A DNA stretch of 64,000 nt. It comes from Brevinema_A sp051649245. Its GTDB lineage: Bacteria; Spirochaetota; Brevinematia; Brevinematales; Brevinemataceae. Below, in pieces: positions 27,801-35,899 of the stretch (within the stretch, counting starts at the first letter, position 1; each line of letters begins with the position of its first letter). Both the position numbers and the translations under genes were made by a program. Under the pieces are notes generated by a model, which saw nothing but the letters and a program-made list of their open reading frames with translations, made no database searches and was not told the origin of the DNA. The stretch spans positions 124,001 to 188,000 of the forward strand of contig JBOFGS010000012.1 of assembly GCA_051649245.1 (NCBI GenBank), in the 5' to 3' direction.

Positions 27801-28687
27801 ATATTTCAGATCATGTGAATACTATTAATAACGAAATAGAGCAAGTAACGTTACAAAAAGATAAAGAAATTAGCCGATTAGCGATTACTAAAGAAGAATA
27901 TTTAAAAATTTGTACATATCCACAAAAATCATATAATGATATAGATTCTTTTTTTTCAGAATTGGCTCGTGTCGAAGGACATTTTGAAACATTATCCATA
28001 ATTTCTTTTGAAGATGAGATGGAATCAGATCTTGAAACAGCTACTAAAGAAAAAGATGAATTGGAAGTTTCTTATAGTCAAAAACAACAAAAACTTGGTT
28101 CTATTTTGACTAAAATAGAACAAACCAAATCATTACTCCAACAAAAAATTATTGTTGAGAAAAAATATCAAGTAAGCTTGATTCGTAAAAACAATTTAGA
28201 TATATTGACAAAACTATTTAAAGGTAAAGGCTTTGTTTCTTTCATTGGGCAAAAATATCTGAAAAAATTGTGCTATACGGCAAATAATCGTTTTATCAGA
28301 TTTACAAGCAATCAATTTGAGCTTGTAGCTCCTGATGATGTCAATAAATCAGGTGTTTTTTTAATTGATCGTTTATCTGGAGGTGCTGCAAGAGATACTT
28401 CTACTCTTTCCGGTGGTCAGCGTTTCCAAGCTGCCTTAGCGTTGGCTCTAGCGTTATCTGATGAAAGTGGAGCAGGTCATCGATTTTTCTTTATTGATGA
28501 AGGATTTGGTTCTTTAGATGAGGAAAATTTATACTTGGTGTTGGAAACATTACGAAAAGTTGCACAAGAAGAACACCGTATTGTTGGTTTGATTTCACAT
28601 GTGCCTATGATCAAAGAAGAAGTTGAAATCTATTTACATGTGTTCTATCATCATATTAATGGATCAACCATAGACATGATCGAATAA
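24830..28687 (+). CDS. Fused SbcD-SbcC (Mre11-Rad50-like) nuclease-ATPase
   Basis: SbcD and SbcC normally form a two-gene complex that cuts hairpins and protein-blocked DNA ends. Here both are one 1285-residue protein. Residues 1-385 are the SbcD metallophosphoesterase, with DWHIGKK (D8, H10), GDCFD (D48), GNHDN (N84, H85) and LGHIHRP near 245. A linker runs to about 418. SbcC follows: Walker A GAVGSGKSA near 452, long coiled coils either side of the zinc hook CPLCG (Cys858, Cys861), signature LSGGQRFQAAL near 1192 and Walker B FFFIDEGFGSLD near 1220. All catalytic motifs of both halves are present and the frame is open throughout. The ATG at 24830 follows AGGA. Confidence 0.93.
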   Translation: MKILCTADWHIGKKLEAFSRLDEQRDILNQISTISQSHMVDVVIVAGDCFDTQHPSPEMTKLFVKTLADLSRNGECLVLVIAGNHDNPLFLSTSEAFASQLGVVIVGYPDDIPHLEDQDSPWSILSQDKGMIEILFKKKKKKIRFLLTPYANAQRLKKDLGTEDTDKKAWDILCDQWRKNISHEDDVTNILVTHYFVQSESSGDLYQDSPLEEDDTERSMVGTIGAMSMATVPEGIDYMILGHIHRPYSLYSSKGIHAMYTGSPLPYSIKETSYQKSILLLDISKKKSTERIQLSVKRTIKEIIFNNFEDIFERLDIEKENYVTLIWTGDRYFTAEEHVKLRESHPRILRIESCAKIEENPLNHDLDRIKHQDPRMLFEEYFGSKNKGQQPPEDLLEVFDEVLSEEHSHHPLLRKQGFLPKKLLIKGFYSYKNLVEIDFSEFNGKNFFGIFGAVGSGKSAIIEAMIFVLFGRVKRFGSIKASSGNFSVTYGMMNLESTEMLIEFVFEIMGQDGLEEYLCRISGKRDKKDFTKILPIKREFFINHHQEWISFDYDLSTVGEEILGISYDDFCKTIILQQRDFDGFLSSKPAETADTLMRLFQLERFDLSLRVDLVSKGLAAEVDSLKQKIDELLLISEEYVAELESEHTQLQEELNDDNILLQQKRTYLYQLEQKHEQKRRFEEIKKHRQELLDQKDEFDKAKQRNHIQPIIDAVTKLKELNQQQSLLFSKKEDLEKLINQYVLQEQVETTKSEDLFQKIASVQKDIHDIEQEREALLSDTLNDNHHKLMSFDGCIKFVEDREARLVIVSKKIEEHKQKSENISELTKKLSLLQDQENEIRKNKGAQALLMYLKDNAPCPLCGSVEHPNPCQSDDDVNLEEILQHISVIQKSLQESTTAASQYQECLSDKLLLEQEIQEKLGEFTDIDSLKKEYHSISRFQQEKEKKIKLLKKKIDEHTCLLKNLDSENNQCAKKLQEIAAHLIKYHEQINNISDHVNTINNEIEQVTLQKDKEISRLAITKEEYLKICTYPQKSYNDIDSFFSELARVEGHFETLSIISFEDEMESDLETATKEKDELEVSYSQKQQKLGSILTKIEQTKSLLQQKIIVEKKYQVSLIRKNNLDILTKLFKGKGFVSFIGQKYLKKLCYTANNRFIRFTSNQFELVAPDDVNKSGVFLIDRLSGGAARDTSTLSGGQRFQAALALALALSDESGAGHRFFFIDEGFGSLDEENLYLVLETLRKVAQEEHRIVGLISHVPMIKEEVEIYLHVFYHHINGSTIDMIE

Positions 28688-28718
28688 AAAACACCCGTCC
28701 ATATGACGGGTGTTTTTT
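28686..28718. terminator. Bidirectional terminator after sbcDC
   Basis: AAAAAACACCCGTC and GACGGGTGTTTTTT form a 14-pair stem with a 5-base loop, between the sbcDC stop and the end of the convergent gene. Confidence 0.88.
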
Positions 28719-28733
28719 ATGATTATCTTTGTA

Positions 28734-29666
28734 TTAACTTGGTCGGACGACTCTTCTTTGTGCTGGTCGTTGATTTGTTGTGACTACTTTTCTTTGAACT
28801 TTTTGAGTATTACTTCTTACAGTTTTTGTAGGAGTTCTTCTAGGTGTCGCATTAGTTTTTGTGTTGGTAGCAACAGTATTTGTAGGTTTGTTTACATAGT
28901 TAGGATCAACAAGACGTTGATACAAATCAATACTTTTAACAAAAACATCTCCAAGAGTTTGTACTTTAAGTCCTGTTAGTGTTGTATCTAGATAGCCTTT
29001 ATCACTATAAGCTCTTACTTTAAATAATTTTAAGGGACGAGCAAAAAAGGTTCTGAGATCTACAACTTCTTTTTGGTTAGGAGTAGATTTCAACCAATAG
29101 TTATAGTTGACATCATAATCACTGAGACTTAATTCTGTTTCTTGGTTTCGTGATTGAAGAACTAATTCTGTTGAAAATCCTTCAGACACAAATTTTATTT
29201 TCGTAAAATTCATCTTTTCTTTTTCTAATTGAAGCAATGATGCAGGAGTAAAACTAGGACGAGTTCTGATCCCACGAACAGGAGACACACGAGAAATATT
29301 ATATAAAATGGCAATTGCTAATGTACTGGTTCCACGATCTAATGTGAAAATATGTGGATAGAATGATAGTTTCCCTATATTAACACGTACTTGAGACCAT
29401 GCAAAGGAACCTGTTAATGATGGAAAAGCAAAAAATGTTGTCTCAAATAAAACTCCACGATTCCCTGTGGTTGTAGAATTGTTTTCAGCATCTTTGTGAT
29501 AGATAATGCGACCATTATCGATACTGTCTTCTAACGTCTTAAATGTTGGATCTCCAGAATAGACAGTCCATTTATACTGACCAAAAAGAGCATGAGGGAC
29601 AGCTAATAAGATAGCTATTATACATAACTTATAATTCAATTTGATATATGCTCGAAATAAGTTCAT
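28734..29666 (-). CDS. Exported protein with a basic, Thr/Arg-rich tail
   Basis: A 310-residue protein with an N-terminal signal peptide (hydrophobic core LCIIAILLAVPHALFG, cleavage near residue 30). A predicted beta-rich domain follows (about 31-235). The tail from about 240 is low-complexity and rich in Thr, Asn, Arg, Pro and Val, and strongly basic. I do not recognise it. The general layout recalls flagellar sheath or other surface proteins of spirochaetes, but no family motif supports this. I chose the ATG at 29666 because GTGGGAG precedes it; an in-frame start 15 bases upstream would include that site. Confidence 0.72.
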   Translation of the reverse strand: MNLFRAYIKLNYKLCIIAILLAVPHALFGQYKWTVYSGDPTFKTLEDSIDNGRIIYHKDAENNSTTTGNRGVLFETTFFAFPSLTGSFAWSQVRVNIGKLSFYPHIFTLDRGTSTLAIAILYNISRVSPVRGIRTRPSFTPASLLQLEKEKMNFTKIKFVSEGFSTELVLQSRNQETELSLSDYDVNYNYWLKSTPNQKEVVDLRTFFARPLKLFKVRAYSDKGYLDTTLTGLKVQTLGDVFVKSIDLYQRLVDPNYVNKPTNTVATNTKTNATPRRTPTKTVRSNTQKVQRKVVTTNQRPAQRRVVRPS

Positions 29667-30019
29667 TCTAAAAACTCCCACTGATAATATAATATAATTT
29701 CGGTAGTTAATCGGAAATAACTTTAATAAAATCTATAATATATTGTGATTGATATTATCATTATTTTTATTTATGAATATAAACTTTATCATACTTTATT
29801 ATATCGACAATAAGTTGAAAAAACTAAATTATTTATTATTATTTTCTATAATTTATTTTTTGGTATGTTGTAAAAAAATATGGAAATAGTATACAGATCA
29901 TGATTTATTCTAAGCTATCAGATATTATATTTGTATAATTGGTTTGAAATACTTGAAAAAATAAAAAAATTAACGTATAATTGATCATCATTTACTATAA
30001 TTTTAGGGAGAAGTTTTGC
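29667..30019. other. Intergenic region between divergent genes
   Basis: About 350 very AT-rich bases. The glyS promoter (29953-29981) is the only element I can define. The promoter of the exported-protein gene is probably near 29690-29730 but is not distinct. Confidence 0.5.
29953..29981 (+). promoter_or_regulatory. Promoter for glyS-plsY
   Basis: TTGAAA (29953-29958), 17 bases, perfect TATAAT (29976-29981), 38 bases before the glyS ATG. Confidence 0.75.
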
Positions 30020-32098
30020 ATGTCTCATTTTTTATTTGAAATATTACTTGAAGAAGTTCCTCATAGTTTGTTACCTAAAACCACAGATCATATCCGAATC
30101 AAATTACCTGAATTATTACATAAATATGGTTTGACTTACCATCATATCAATCATTTTGCAACACCACGACGTCTTGCTTTTTTGATTGAAGGATTACCTT
30201 TGAAAAGTGAAGATCGTCATATTGAGCAAAAAGGCCCTTCTCTTAAAGCCGCTTATGATGATCAAGGTCATCCCACAAAGGCACTAACTGGATTTCTTAC
30301 TTCTTACGACGTGACATTACAAGATCTTGAAGAACGAGAAATAAAAAATCAGCGTTATATTTTTATTCAAAAAACAAAGAGTGGATTGCCGTTATCAGAT
30401 ATTTTACCTTCTTTATTAAAGGAATTAATCGATAGTATCCAATTTACTCAGCCTATGCGTTGGAATCAAGGCACAGAAGTCTTTGAATTTATTCGTCCTG
30501 TACGAGGATTGGTTGCATTGATTGATCGTGATGTTTTGCCTTTATCTTTGTTTGGATGTTCTTCAGATCGTCTGATCAAAGGGCATCGCCAGTTTTTTCC
30601 CTTACCTGTTTCGCTTCAACACGCCTCGGATTATGAGGAAACCCTCATATCTGTAGGTTGTATTGCTGATTTTGACAAACGAAAACAATCCATTCAATCT
30701 CAAATTTCTCAGATAACAACATCTCTTAACGCAAAAACATTGTTAGATGATGATTTATTGACAACATTAACATCGTTGACAGAATATCCTCATTTGATTA
30801 TTGCTGACTTTGATGAAACATTTTTATCGTTACCAAAAGAAGTATTGATTTCTGAAATGAAAATACACCAAAAATATATTCCTTTAGCAGATCAAGATGG
30901 AAATCTTTTACCACATTATATTATTACAGCAAATATTCCTGTCTCAGATGGTCTGACCCGAAAAAATATCTTAGCTGGTAATGATAGGGTCTTGACAGCA
31001 AGATTTACAGACGGTCGCTTCTTTTTTGATGAAGATCTTACAAAGGGTCTTTCTTTTTATGCTGATAGTTTAAAATCTATTTCTTTTGTTGATGGTGCGG
31101 GTAGTCTTGCTGATAAAATCAACCGTATGCAAATCATTGGTGAATATTTTAGGAAAACACTAGCTCCATCAATTTCTTCAGAGAGTTTAAAGACTACTAT
31201 TGCATACTCAAAAGCTGATTTGGCATCATTAATGGTAGGTGAATTTCCTGAATTACAAGGGATTATTGGTTCCTATTATGCCCAACATATGGGGTGTGAT
31301 GAGAGTATTTGTCTTGCTATCAAAGAACACTACTATCCTATGTTGATTGAAGGAGAGCATGTTGCTCCTACACAAGAACTTTCAGGCTTGCTTGGTCTTG
31401 TTGATCGTCTGGATAATTTATTAACCTTATATGCTGTCGGTAAGACAGTGACAGGTTCTAAAGATCCTTATGCTCTCAGACGTCAGACCATAGCATTGAT
31501 TTCTTTAGTGACACAGTTTGGATGGGATCAATTCTCATTAAACAATATTTTTGATGATCTTTTATTTTTGTATCAGCCAATTCTCAAAATCAACTCAGCT
31601 GATTGGAAGAAAATGCTGATTGATTTTATTAGTGTTCGCCTCGAAGGCGTTCTAAAATCTTCTCATATTGAGACGGATACCATTAATGCAGTGCTTGCTA
31701 CAAATATTGACTATATCCTTAATGATATCAAACGAGTTGAAGCTCTTCAAAAAATTCGTACCAAAGAAAAAGAACGTTTTGACAAACTCATTGAATTAGC
31801 AAAACGTATCCATAATATTATTAAAGAACAACCTCAGTATACTTTGGCACCTAATTTATTAGTAGAACCTGCAGAACAAGAATTATACCAAAAATATCTT
31901 CAAATAATTGAAACTTGTACCAGTCTTCCCCCTGAACAAGGGTTATTAAAATTAGTAGAATTAGAAACGTCAATCACATTATTTTTTGATCATATAATGG
32001 TTAAAACAGGTGATGAAAAAGAACAAAACAGAACTGCTCTGTTAACAAAAATTAGTTTATTATTAAAAACATATGCTGATTTTAGTAAATTATCGTAA
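30020..32098 (+). CDS. glyS: Glycyl-tRNA synthetase beta subunit
   Basis: GlyS is the beta chain of the alpha2-beta2 type glycyl-tRNA synthetase and binds tRNA-Gly. The 692-residue length is normal. The start FLFEILLEEVPHSLLP, the FATPRRLAFLIEGLP segment, the EMKIHQKYIPLAD motif near 285 and the TVTGSKDPYALRRQTIALI motif near 485 are characteristic. The alpha subunit gene glyQ is not in the window, so it must lie elsewhere. AGGGAGAAG precedes the ATG at 30020. plsY follows after 19 bases. Confidence 0.95.
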   Translation: MSHFLFEILLEEVPHSLLPKTTDHIRIKLPELLHKYGLTYHHINHFATPRRLAFLIEGLPLKSEDRHIEQKGPSLKAAYDDQGHPTKALTGFLTSYDVTLQDLEEREIKNQRYIFIQKTKSGLPLSDILPSLLKELIDSIQFTQPMRWNQGTEVFEFIRPVRGLVALIDRDVLPLSLFGCSSDRLIKGHRQFFPLPVSLQHASDYEETLISVGCIADFDKRKQSIQSQISQITTSLNAKTLLDDDLLTTLTSLTEYPHLIIADFDETFLSLPKEVLISEMKIHQKYIPLADQDGNLLPHYIITANIPVSDGLTRKNILAGNDRVLTARFTDGRFFFDEDLTKGLSFYADSLKSISFVDGAGSLADKINRMQIIGEYFRKTLAPSISSESLKTTIAYSKADLASLMVGEFPELQGIIGSYYAQHMGCDESICLAIKEHYYPMLIEGEHVAPTQELSGLLGLVDRLDNLLTLYAVGKTVTGSKDPYALRRQTIALISLVTQFGWDQFSLNNIFDDLLFLYQPILKINSADWKKMLIDFISVRLEGVLKSSHIETDTINAVLATNIDYILNDIKRVEALQKIRTKEKERFDKLIELAKRIHNIIKEQPQYTLAPNLLVEPAEQELYQKYLQIIETCTSLPPEQGLLKLVELETSITLFFDHIMVKTGDEKEQNRTALLTKISLLLKTYADFSKLS

Positions 32099-32117
32099 AA
32101 TATTGGAGGCTTAGATC

Positions 32118-32753
32118 ATGAACGAAATGTTATCAAATATTACGTTTTGTGGAATAATGTTATGTATTCTTGCGTTTTTTCTAGGTAGTATTCCTTTTGG
32201 ACTTATTTATGGACTGATGAGAGGGATTGATATTCGTAAAAATGGTTCTGGAAATATTGGTGCTACCAATGTTGGTAGACAATTTGGATTTTGGCAAGGA
32301 ATGCTTCCGATTACGTTGTTAGATATGGCAAAAGGAATGATTGCTATTTTTATCTTTAGATATTTGTTTACCGTACAAGATTCCACCTTATTTAATACTT
32401 TTGAAATTTTAATAGGATGTAGTGCTGTGTTGGGACATATGTTTTCTCCATGGCTGGGATTTAAGGGAGGAAAAGGAGTAGCTACTACAGGTGGTGTTGT
32501 CTTGGTTCTTTCACCCTTAGTCATGTTGTCTAGTTTGTTGATCTTTTTTATTGTATTTTTTACTTTTGGTAAGAGAATTGTTGGTCGTGGATCTATTGTT
32601 GCCGGGATTTGTTTTCCATTGATTGCGTACTTTATTCCTAACACTACTCAAGAATTCCAAATTATGGCTTTTGTCCTATCTGTTTTAATGATTTTAGCTC
32701 ATAAAAAAAATATTAAAGCTTGGATCACCAATGAAGATCTTAAGAAAAAATAA
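32118..32753 (+). CDS. plsY: Glycerol-3-phosphate acyltransferase PlsY
   Basis: PlsY makes lysophosphatidic acid from acyl-phosphate and glycerol 3-phosphate, the first step of phospholipid synthesis. The 211-residue membrane protein has three conserved loops: LGSIPFGLIYG near 24, GSGNIGATNVGR near 45 (catalytic Ser and Arg) and GHMFSPWLGFKGGKGVATT near 112. A GGAGG ribosome site precedes the ATG. It is the middle gene of glyS-plsY-unknown. Acyl-phosphate would come from PlsX, not seen here. Confidence 0.96.
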   Translation: MNEMLSNITFCGIMLCILAFFLGSIPFGLIYGLMRGIDIRKNGSGNIGATNVGRQFGFWQGMLPITLLDMAKGMIAIFIFRYLFTVQDSTLFNTFEILIGCSAVLGHMFSPWLGFKGGKGVATTGGVVLVLSPLVMLSSLLIFFIVFFTFGKRIVGRGSIVAGICFPLIAYFIPNTTQEFQIMAFVLSVLMILAHKKNIKAWITNEDLKKK

Positions 32754-32772
32754 GCTTTAAAGTAGGATTGTT

Positions 32773-33231
32773 ATGGATATATCAGAACGCCATTTTATTA
32801 CTCATGCAGAAAACACACATCCTTTATTACAAGAAATACCTAAAGAATTTCGTAAGATATGGTTTGAACAATATGAATATTCTTCTACCGGAGAAAAATT
32901 ATTTCTTATGATGGAACGGATTTTTGAAAATCCAAATAAAAAAGACAGCCGTTTTGCTGATTTATTGACTTTTGAAGTTGCATCTTTGGATGATTTGTTG
33001 GAATGGGAAGAAGAGTATGGCGAAAAAGAATTTGTTGCTTTAGATCCTGACTATATATTTTTTGATCATCTTATTGAATCAAATAAAGCACAATTTTCAA
33101 TAGGAACATTAGACCAATCCACAATGGAATTTGATACAAGTATTGAAATTATTGTTACCTTAGCAGATGATGGTATTATCATTGATTATCAAGATGATGA
33201 TGAGCCTATATTTTGGAAATTAATACGTTAA
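32773..33231 (+). CDS. Small acidic protein of unknown function
   Basis: A 152-residue soluble protein, strongly acidic (many Asp and Glu), without signal peptide or membrane segment. I cannot assign a family. An AGGA ribosome site lies before the ATG, and it is the last gene of the glyS-plsY transcript, 19 bases after plsY. The bidirectional hairpin at 33239-33267 closes the unit. Confidence 0.7.
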   Translation: MDISERHFITHAENTHPLLQEIPKEFRKIWFEQYEYSSTGEKLFLMMERIFENPNKKDSRFADLLTFEVASLDDLLEWEEEYGEKEFVALDPDYIFFDHLIESNKAQFSIGTLDQSTMEFDTSIEIIVTLADDGIIIDYQDDDEPIFWKLIR

Positions 33232-33238
33232 TATTGTC

Positions 33239-33267
33239 AAACAATCCCCTAAAGCAGGGGATTGTTT
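33239..33267. terminator. Bidirectional terminator overlapping a stop codon
   Basis: AAACAATCCCCT and AGGGGATTGTTT form a perfect 12-pair stem with a 5-base loop. The arm on the right reaches into the stop codon of the convergent gene at 33266. Confidence 0.8.
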
Positions 33268-34072
33268 ATTTGAAATTTGATAATTGAGAAGCCCAAACAA
33301 GCAATAATTGAAGTGTTTCGATATTTTCTTCATTATTATTGTTTATGCTGAGATAGGAAACGATTTCGTCAGCAGTAATATGAAATTTTTCTAAAAGAGC
33401 AATCTGCTCTTTTTTTTCTACCTCTAGGGAGCATTCATACAGTAACTCACTAATATTCCAAGCCAAACGATGCGTCAAAGGCAATTCCGGTTGACTGTCA
33501 CAATATAATTTCAATGATGCAATAATATGTCTCCAAGCATCGTTGTATTTTTGTTGACTAACAGATAAACTGCTTAATGTCCACAAGGAATACATTCTAA
33601 AAAAGACCCCATCTTCTTTCATATCATTAAATAAAAGTAAGGATTGTTGTCTTATTTTTGAAATGGAATTCCAATTTTTTTTGAATAGATCATTTTTTGG
33701 AGTCTCAAGATTTTGTTCTGTTTTTCCTAGTGCCGATAATAATGTGGAAAACTTGTCATTCCAGTGATCACTTTCTTGTGTAATAATATTTTCTACATTT
33801 TTATGGATATTTGAAGAAAATAATGTTATTTGTTCTTTCATTTTATGAAGAAGTTTTTTTTCACGTTCGGATGGATGAAAATCTAATGGCAAATCAGATG
33901 TTAATGCGTTGACAATATTAGTAATGAGATTTATTTTTTGATTAAATTGACGTGTTAGATTGGTTATTTCAAGAGACATACGTTTGATTTTTTTGTTCAT
34001 CATATAAAATGCCAATAAAATACTAAGAATAAAAATAGAAGATAAAATGATTAATAATAAGAGATTAGACAT
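33266..34072 (-). CDS. Membrane-anchored helical protein
   Basis: A 268-residue protein with one N-terminal membrane helix (about 3-24) followed by Lys-rich residues (MMNKKIKRM). The helical body has coiled-coil character between 30 and 115. The second half (150-260) has features of TPR-like helical pairs (WRHIIASLKLY, LLYECSLEVEKKEQIALLEKF). I cannot name it. It lies 62 bases downstream of the SpsF-like gene. Confidence 0.68.
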   Translation of the reverse strand: MSNLLLLIILSSIFILSILLAFYMMNKKIKRMSLEITNLTRQFNQKINLITNIVNALTSDLPLDFHPSEREKKLLHKMKEQITLFSSNIHKNVENIITQESDHWNDKFSTLLSALGKTEQNLETPKNDLFKKNWNSISKIRQQSLLLFNDMKEDGVFFRMYSLWTLSSLSVSQQKYNDAWRHIIASLKLYCDSQPELPLTHRLAWNISELLYECSLEVEKKEQIALLEKFHITADEIVSYLSINNNNEENIETLQLLLVWASQLSNFK

Positions 34073-34134
34073 AGTACGACCTTTTAGAAATTATCTTTTA
34101 TTATACTATAATAAATACAAAAAACACAAGTATT

Positions 34135-34791
34135 TTAAGACAAATCATCCAAATCCCATAAAGGATTTTTATTAAGAATCTCTTTGATCGTTAATACATC
34201 CTCAGGATAGTCCACACTGACACAATTAATATCAGAAGATATATAAGGGCTTTGGGGTTCAAAAATATGAAATGTTTTACGATTTTTATATATATATTGT
34301 GTGACGTGTTCCTGTTCAAAAGGATCTGTTGATTCAATATAACTTTTTTCCAATGCTTCAAATTTAATCAATTCAACACCTGTACCTAAAGGATTCCCTA
34401 AAAAATGACTTAAATCATAATCCCCATGCATCATAATCAAACGTTCACAGAGAATAATGGAAATTAAAGGATTATCTCCTGTAACACGCATGATGATATC
34501 TGCTCCTGATAAATGGAAGGATCTTGCTGCTTGGTAGTATCGCTCCAAAACATGAATCTCACTACCTCCAAAAACAGGAACATTACAATTGTGTGTGTTT
34601 AAAAAATCAATAAATTCTTTTTCTTCATTTTTTGGTGTAAGAATGACAATTTCTAAAGGAGCATGTACTTTTTGGATTCGTTGAATAACTCTTATAATTA
34701 AGGGGATTCCCAAAATATCCACAAAAGCTTTCCGAGGAAAACGCGTTGAATTTAAACGACTTTGAATACCAACAAATATTTTTTTTCTCAT
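34135..34791 (-). CDS. SpsF-like cytidylyltransferase family protein
   Basis: A 218-residue nucleotidyltransferase of the SpsF/NeuA/KdsB superfamily. The N-terminal GIQSRLNSTRFPRKAF carries the Arg, Ser and Lys that bind the nucleotide, and MRVTGDNPLIS near residue 102 carries the metal-binding Asp. SpsF-type enzymes are thought to activate sugars for surface glycans. The PseG/SpsG-like fusion at 10912-12555 could act in the same kind of pathway, though the two are far apart. It overlaps the upstream HEPN-like gene by four bases. Confidence 0.82.
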   Translation of the reverse strand: MRKKIFVGIQSRLNSTRFPRKAFVDILGIPLIIRVIQRIQKVHAPLEIVILTPKNEEKEFIDFLNTHNCNVPVFGGSEIHVLERYYQAARSFHLSGADIIMRVTGDNPLISIILCERLIMMHGDYDLSHFLGNPLGTGVELIKFEALEKSYIESTDPFEQEHVTQYIYKNRKTFHIFEPQSPYISSDINCVSVDYPEDVLTIKEILNKNPLWDLDDLS

Positions 34792-35729
34792 ATATTATAA
34801 ATAAATTCTAAAAATAACGGATCTTTGGTTTTTAACTCTATAATTAATCGCAGAGTTGGATATATCTCATTCAAATAAGAAGCAATTTTTGTTTTTGTGA
34901 TTGATGTGTCTGATCGTCCATGGATTATTTGAGATCGAACCTCGTATATTGTTTTGTAAAGTGTTTGATTTTCTTCAGGTGTTTTTAAATGATTTTGATT
35001 TTTTGATTTGATCATTATATGTCGAAGTAATGCTATTTTGGTTGCAAATTGCTTATTAATGGGCATCTTACTCTGACTAAAAGACGGATTATGTGCAACC
35101 AATAATTCTAAAGCAATACAATAATTAATAAATTTTGCATAAATATCATTGTTTAGATATGCATTTCTTAGAATTTTTGCTAACTGGATTGATTTTTGAT
35201 GTGTTGTTTGAGCAAGTAACCCATCCCAAGCTCCCGCTTCTTGTGAAAGATATTGCAGATCAGAATCCGAATAGGGTAGGTTTGTCAATAATCGAGCGGC
35301 TTTTGGTAATTCTTTTTTCAACGCACGTAATAATTGACGGGCAGATAAATTTTTGATATCAATTACAAATCCTGCAGGATTTCTGACGTATGTTCCATCA
35401 GATCGATACCCTAACAAATAACCATAATCAACCAATCCTTCTTCAAAAGGAAGTTCTTTTTTTGATTCAATAACAATCCAAATCTTGGCTAATTCATGAA
35501 CAAAAACTTCTGCAATAGAGTGATTTGATTGAGTCATGCCAAATGGATGAAGTGTATACAAAATACGTCTTTTTTCTTTATCAGATAAATTCCCACAAAG
35601 AATGTGTAAATTTTCTTCAAAGATAGGAAGTTCTTCAGATCTCAGATTGCGTAATGTGATTTGATATGTATTAGATAAGGCGATCTCTTCTTTTAAGGGT
35701 CGAAAATAAAATGTTGGTAATAAATGCAC
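34788..35729 (-). CDS. Unknown protein with a HEPN (Apea-like) C-terminal domain
   Basis: A 313-residue soluble protein. The C-terminal half is helical and resembles Apea-like HEPN domains: YCIALELLVAH near 203-213, then YEVRSQIIHG containing the RX4H motif (Arg265, His270). HEPN proteins are often RNases or toxins, although many are regulatory. The N-terminal 150 residues are unrecognised. The start is GTG at 35729 with TTAGGA before it. Its last codon overlaps the SpsF-like gene, so they are co-translated. Partnership with a sugar nucleotidyltransferase is not expected for HEPN. Confidence 0.68.
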   Translation of the reverse strand: MHLLPTFYFRPLKEEIALSNTYQITLRNLRSEELPIFEENLHILCGNLSDKEKRRILYTLHPFGMTQSNHSIAEVFVHELAKIWIVIESKKELPFEEGLVDYGYLLGYRSDGTYVRNPAGFVIDIKNLSARQLLRALKKELPKAARLLTNLPYSDSDLQYLSQEAGAWDGLLAQTTHQKSIQLAKILRNAYLNNDIYAKFINYCIALELLVAHNPSFSQSKMPINKQFATKIALLRHIMIKSKNQNHLKTPEENQTLYKTIYEVRSQIIHGRSDTSITKTKIASYLNEIYPTLRLIIELKTKDPLFLEFIYNI

Positions 35730-35828
35730 AATGTATTCCTAAGCTTATTTATTTGTTGCCACATTATATATCATTTTTTATTTTCAATCAAATTATAAAT
35801 TTTTATGTTCAATATCATCATGTAAACC

Positions 35829-35857
35829 TTGCGTATAACTTTAAATTATAGTATAAT
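35829..35857 (+). promoter_or_regulatory. Promoter for ychF-TPR-murG
   Basis: TTGCGT (35829-35834), 17 bases, perfect TATAAT (35852-35857), 42 bases before the ychF start. Confidence 0.65.
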
Positions 35858-35899
35858 TGAAATCTCTTTTTGAAAATTTAATGCTGTGGAGGCATCGCG

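Noticed and set aside
28734..29666. Identity as flagellar sheath protein FlaA
   Set aside because: The signal peptide and beta-rich body would fit, but none of the FlaA motifs I know are visible and the basic Thr/Arg-rich tail is not typical.
32207..32644. A 145-codon reading frame opposite plsY
   Set aside because: It is the complementary strand of a well-supported plsY gene and its composition mirrors the membrane helices of PlsY.
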